Assembly: GCA_032622095.1 (NCBI GenBank)
Contig: CP136061.1
Span: forward strand, 260,682,077-260,746,076
Length of the DNA stretch: 64,000 nt
Source of the DNA: Siphonodentalium dalli
Taxonomy: Eukaryota > Mollusca > Scaphopoda > Gadilida > Siphonodentaliidae
Direction: 5' to 3'
In this document: piece by piece, positions 61,994 to 64,000 of the stretch
Position numbering within the stretch: the first letter of the stretch is position 1
How the letters are laid out: each line of letters starts with the position of its first letter
Made by a program: the position numbers and the translations under genes
The notes under the pieces: model-generated
What the model was told of the DNA's origin: nothing
Seen by the model: only the letters and a program-made list of their open reading frames with translations
Databases searched by the model: none

Positions 61994-62850
61994 TGGCCCT
62001 TTTCACATTTATTATTTAGTTGTGCTTAAGCGCAAATATGTCTATCAATTTATTGCGCTTAAGCACAATCATTTGCGCTTAAGTGCAAATACATAACACT
62101 CCCTTACTTCCCTCTGATTGTGAATGATTGAGTCCATCTCATAGTATATTATTATGGGCCCATAGTAATAGCCCCATACAGACTCGAAGTTGAAGAAAAA
62201 ACATATTTCCATATGCATATCAGCATCGATATATCTCTGTCCCTGTACCAATAATGTGTGCCTCCCACCAGAGCTCTAGTATATTTTATTAAAGGGGCAT
62301 CTCCTGCACAGATATATACCATGTCCATGGCCATAAAAGGGGAACCAGGGGCTTGCTTCCCTCATATGGTGTACGTATTGACTTGAAATAGGGGGAAAAC
62401 CACTATTTTCATATTATCAACATCCCTGTCCCCAAGAATCTGTGTCTCCATCCCATAGATCTAGTATATTTTATAAATGAGACATATCCTGCACAGATCT
62501 ATACCATTTCCATGGTCATAAAAGGGATCTAGGGGTTACTGGGGGATTGCTTCTCTCATATGGTGGCCTATAGTATGTAGACTTGAGTGATGTGTTTAGG
62601 CCTGTGCCAATTAAAATTAATTCAGGGGGGGGGGGTCAATGAATATTAATTTTTATTTGCGATTAAGCGCAAATGATTTGACATTAAGCGTAAATGATTT
62701 TTGTTTAAGCGCAATTGATTAACGCTTAAGCATAAATATTTACGCTTAAGCATAAATATTTGCGCTCAAGCAAAAATGATAGAAGTTATTTGCAATTAAG
62801 CGCAAATATTTGCGCTTACGCGTAAATAAATAATAAATATGAAAAGGGCC
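61994..62850. mobile_element. Nested MITE with GGCCCTTTTCA ends and GCGCTTAAGCGC palindrome arrays
   Basis: The left GGCCCTTTTCACATTTATTA and right TAATAAATATGAAAAGGGCC are inverted. Just inside both ends are arrays of the self-complementary word TTTGCGCTTAAGCGCAAA or close variants: about 4 at 62024-62090 and about 10 at 62655-62830. Between them a block of about 180 bp is duplicated (62255-62375 and 62430-62565, with AGTATATTTTAT and CCATGGYCATAAAAGG). Confidence 0.7.
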
Positions 62851-62879
62851 TTCCATAACTATCACCGCCTTTCGTTCAG

Positions 62880-62965
62880 TTGGGTACCCAGCTTTTATAA
62901 CAAATTTCAGTTGGGTACCCAGCTTTTATAAAATTTACATTTGGGTATCGGTACCCAAATTTATG
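62880..62965. repeat. GGGTACCC-containing tandem/inverted repeat
   Basis: TTCAGTTGGGTACCCAGCTT, followed by TTATAA, is repeated twice, then an inverted variant GGTACCCAAATTTATGAAA. Confidence 0.75.
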
Positions 62966-63026
62966 AAAGTAACCCGCAGGACCTATGTCCTGTGCCTACA
63001 TTTCTTCTCTCCGCTATTGTCAAGCT

Positions 63027-63137
63027 ACAGGAGCCTGGAATTTGGTCAAAAACCCTCTTTTATTGGCGGAACCAGCACCCGGGACCGCAGGTTCCGCCAA
63101 TAAAAGAGGGTTTTTGACCAAAGTCCAGGCTCCTGTG
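63027..63137. mobile_element. 111-bp foldback relative of the MULE-like element
   Basis: It has the same tips as 28707-32014 (ACAGGAGCCTGGAATTTGGT and its reverse complement ending CTCCTGT) and the same CTCTTTTATTGGCGGAACC inner sequence, but the two arms are joined almost directly. The 9-bp flanks TGTCAAGCT and GGTCAAACA match at 6 of 9 positions, which fits a decayed target duplication. Confidence 0.75.
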
Positions 63138-63715
63138 GTCAAACATATCGTGGTGAATATATATCATACATAAACAAGTATTCACAAATTTAACAGGTTC
63201 ATTTAAAAAACTGATGGCAATCACTAATTAAATTACATTCTGTGTGAGATTTCATAAAGCTGGGTAGTGGGGCACCCAAGTTTGGTCACCCAAAAGATCC
63301 ATATGAAGTTTGGCAACTTTGGTGACGATCGGATGTGGTCTGTATAGGGACCAGGGTTAGTCGCCATATGAACGGCAGTTACGCCACACCATCAAACTCG
63401 ATTACCTCACATAGTTTTTTATGAACCCTTCTCCAAAATAGTTTTGGTATATCGTGGTGTAAATTCTCACTGATTTTTCCCCGAGACTGACGCAGCGTTA
63501 TTCTAAAGTTGTCACTGTTTTTTTCTGTTCAATTCAGAATATCCCTCCTTTTTCATATTGATACAAGTTAAAATATATATTTAAAACCTAGTTTTTATTG
63601 GTAAGATTATCATTTATACGGTTAAATTATTTAGGTAAAAGTTGTGTTGCGTTGTTATGTTTAGAGTTACCTGACTTGGAAGTGGGATAATTTTCTCTAT
63701 GGGATATTACCAACT

Positions 63716-64000
63716 GCTCCGCCATTATCTTACCAAAATGCGTCACTTGTATAGCGCTTTTTGATTGGTTAATATATAATTGCCCTCTTCTGGTGGGGCG
63801 AAAATTCGCCCCACATTGAGAGGGTACATGTTAGTCAAAGAACACAAGGATAATGCCTAAGGCCCGTTCCAAACGACGGATTTTTGTCGACTCGAATCTA
63901 ATTGTATTAAATCCGTCGGTGATGCGTCTGCGGTCGATTTTGTTACAGACGGACGCATCTTTGTCGCGTCGAATCTAATACATCGGTCGATTTATTTAAA
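63716..64000. other. No gene recognised
   Basis: The last 150 bp contain GACGGATTTTTGTCGACTCG, then AATCTAATT, and an inverted-like counterpart near 63950-63985 (GACGCATCTTTGTCGCGTCG). This may be the end of another repeat running out of the window. Confidence 0.4.

Larger units (their letters stand above)
61265..63715. mobile_element. 2.4-kb element with long inverted termini
   Basis: The left arm (61265 to about 61862) and right arm (about 63385-63715) mirror each other through TTGGTRATATCCC, GAGAAAATTATCC, ACTTTTACCTAA, ATCAATAAAAACTAG, ACTTGTATNAATRTG and TCAAACT. The left arm has about 240 bp extra (61351-61589) relative to the right; the 70-codon frame at 61368-61580 lies in that extra part. 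No transposase is visible. A second nested inverted pair (GGCCCTTTTCA...) is inside. Confidence 0.65.

Overview
The window is eukaryotic, AT-rich, gene-poor and crowded with repeats. It has spliced exons, non-LTR (LINE) reverse-transcriptase debris, many DNA-transposon derivatives, several minisatellites and a U2 snRNA-like sequence; there are no bacterial-style operons. A PAN/apple plus C-type-lectin gene and the style of the LINE fragments suggest a marine invertebrate, probably a lophotrochozoan such as a bivalve mollusc. That assignment is inference.

One gene is well supported. A secreted PAN/apple + C-type lectin-like protein is spread over about 27 kb on the + strand. Exon 1 (7289-7597) carries the signal peptide and a Cys-rich PAN-like domain. 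A 39-nt candidate micro-exon lies at 11098-11136. Exons 3 (21918-22029), 4 (26110-26277) and 5 (34392-34627, with stop) carry the linker and the lectin fold. Splice sites and phases agree across all junctions (0, 0, 1, 1), giving 287 residues with the micro-exon or 274 without. An AATAAA lies at 34907-34912.

Layout. 1-6960: foldback and hairpin MITEs, a decayed LINE, and an 8-bp-TSD hAT-like element inside a possible larger element. 6960-34912: the lectin gene. Intron 1 holds two arrays that duplicate the exon-1 3' end together with its 5' splice site, separated by a 2.3-kb 11-bp minisatellite. Intron 2 holds further minisatellites, a TTAA-flanked (piggyBac-like) MITE, a hAT-like element and a 3.3-kb element with about 650-bp inverted termini. 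Intron 3 holds MITEs. Intron 4 holds a LINE broken by a piggyBac-like MITE and by a 3.3-kb MULE-like element that itself contains a hAT-like MITE, and then a 32-bp satellite that grew from a MITE end. 34975-36757: two copies of one TTA-flanked MITE. 36892-43577: a higher-order repeat A-BBB-A-BBB-A. 43580-48550: diverged dispersed repeats and palindromes. 48950-49850: A-rich, then purine-only-like sequence. 50740-55461: a hairpin MITE, a LINE fragment and another long-inverted-repeat element. 59203-61145: non-LTR/SINE-like sequence holding the U2-like insert. 61265-63715: a third long-inverted-repeat element, with arrays of a GCGCTTAAGCGC palindrome and a small foldback relative of the MULE-like element.

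No intact transposase or reverse transcriptase was found; every mobile element seen here looks non-autonomous or decayed. Most open reading frames longer than 60 codons fall in repeats and are not genes.
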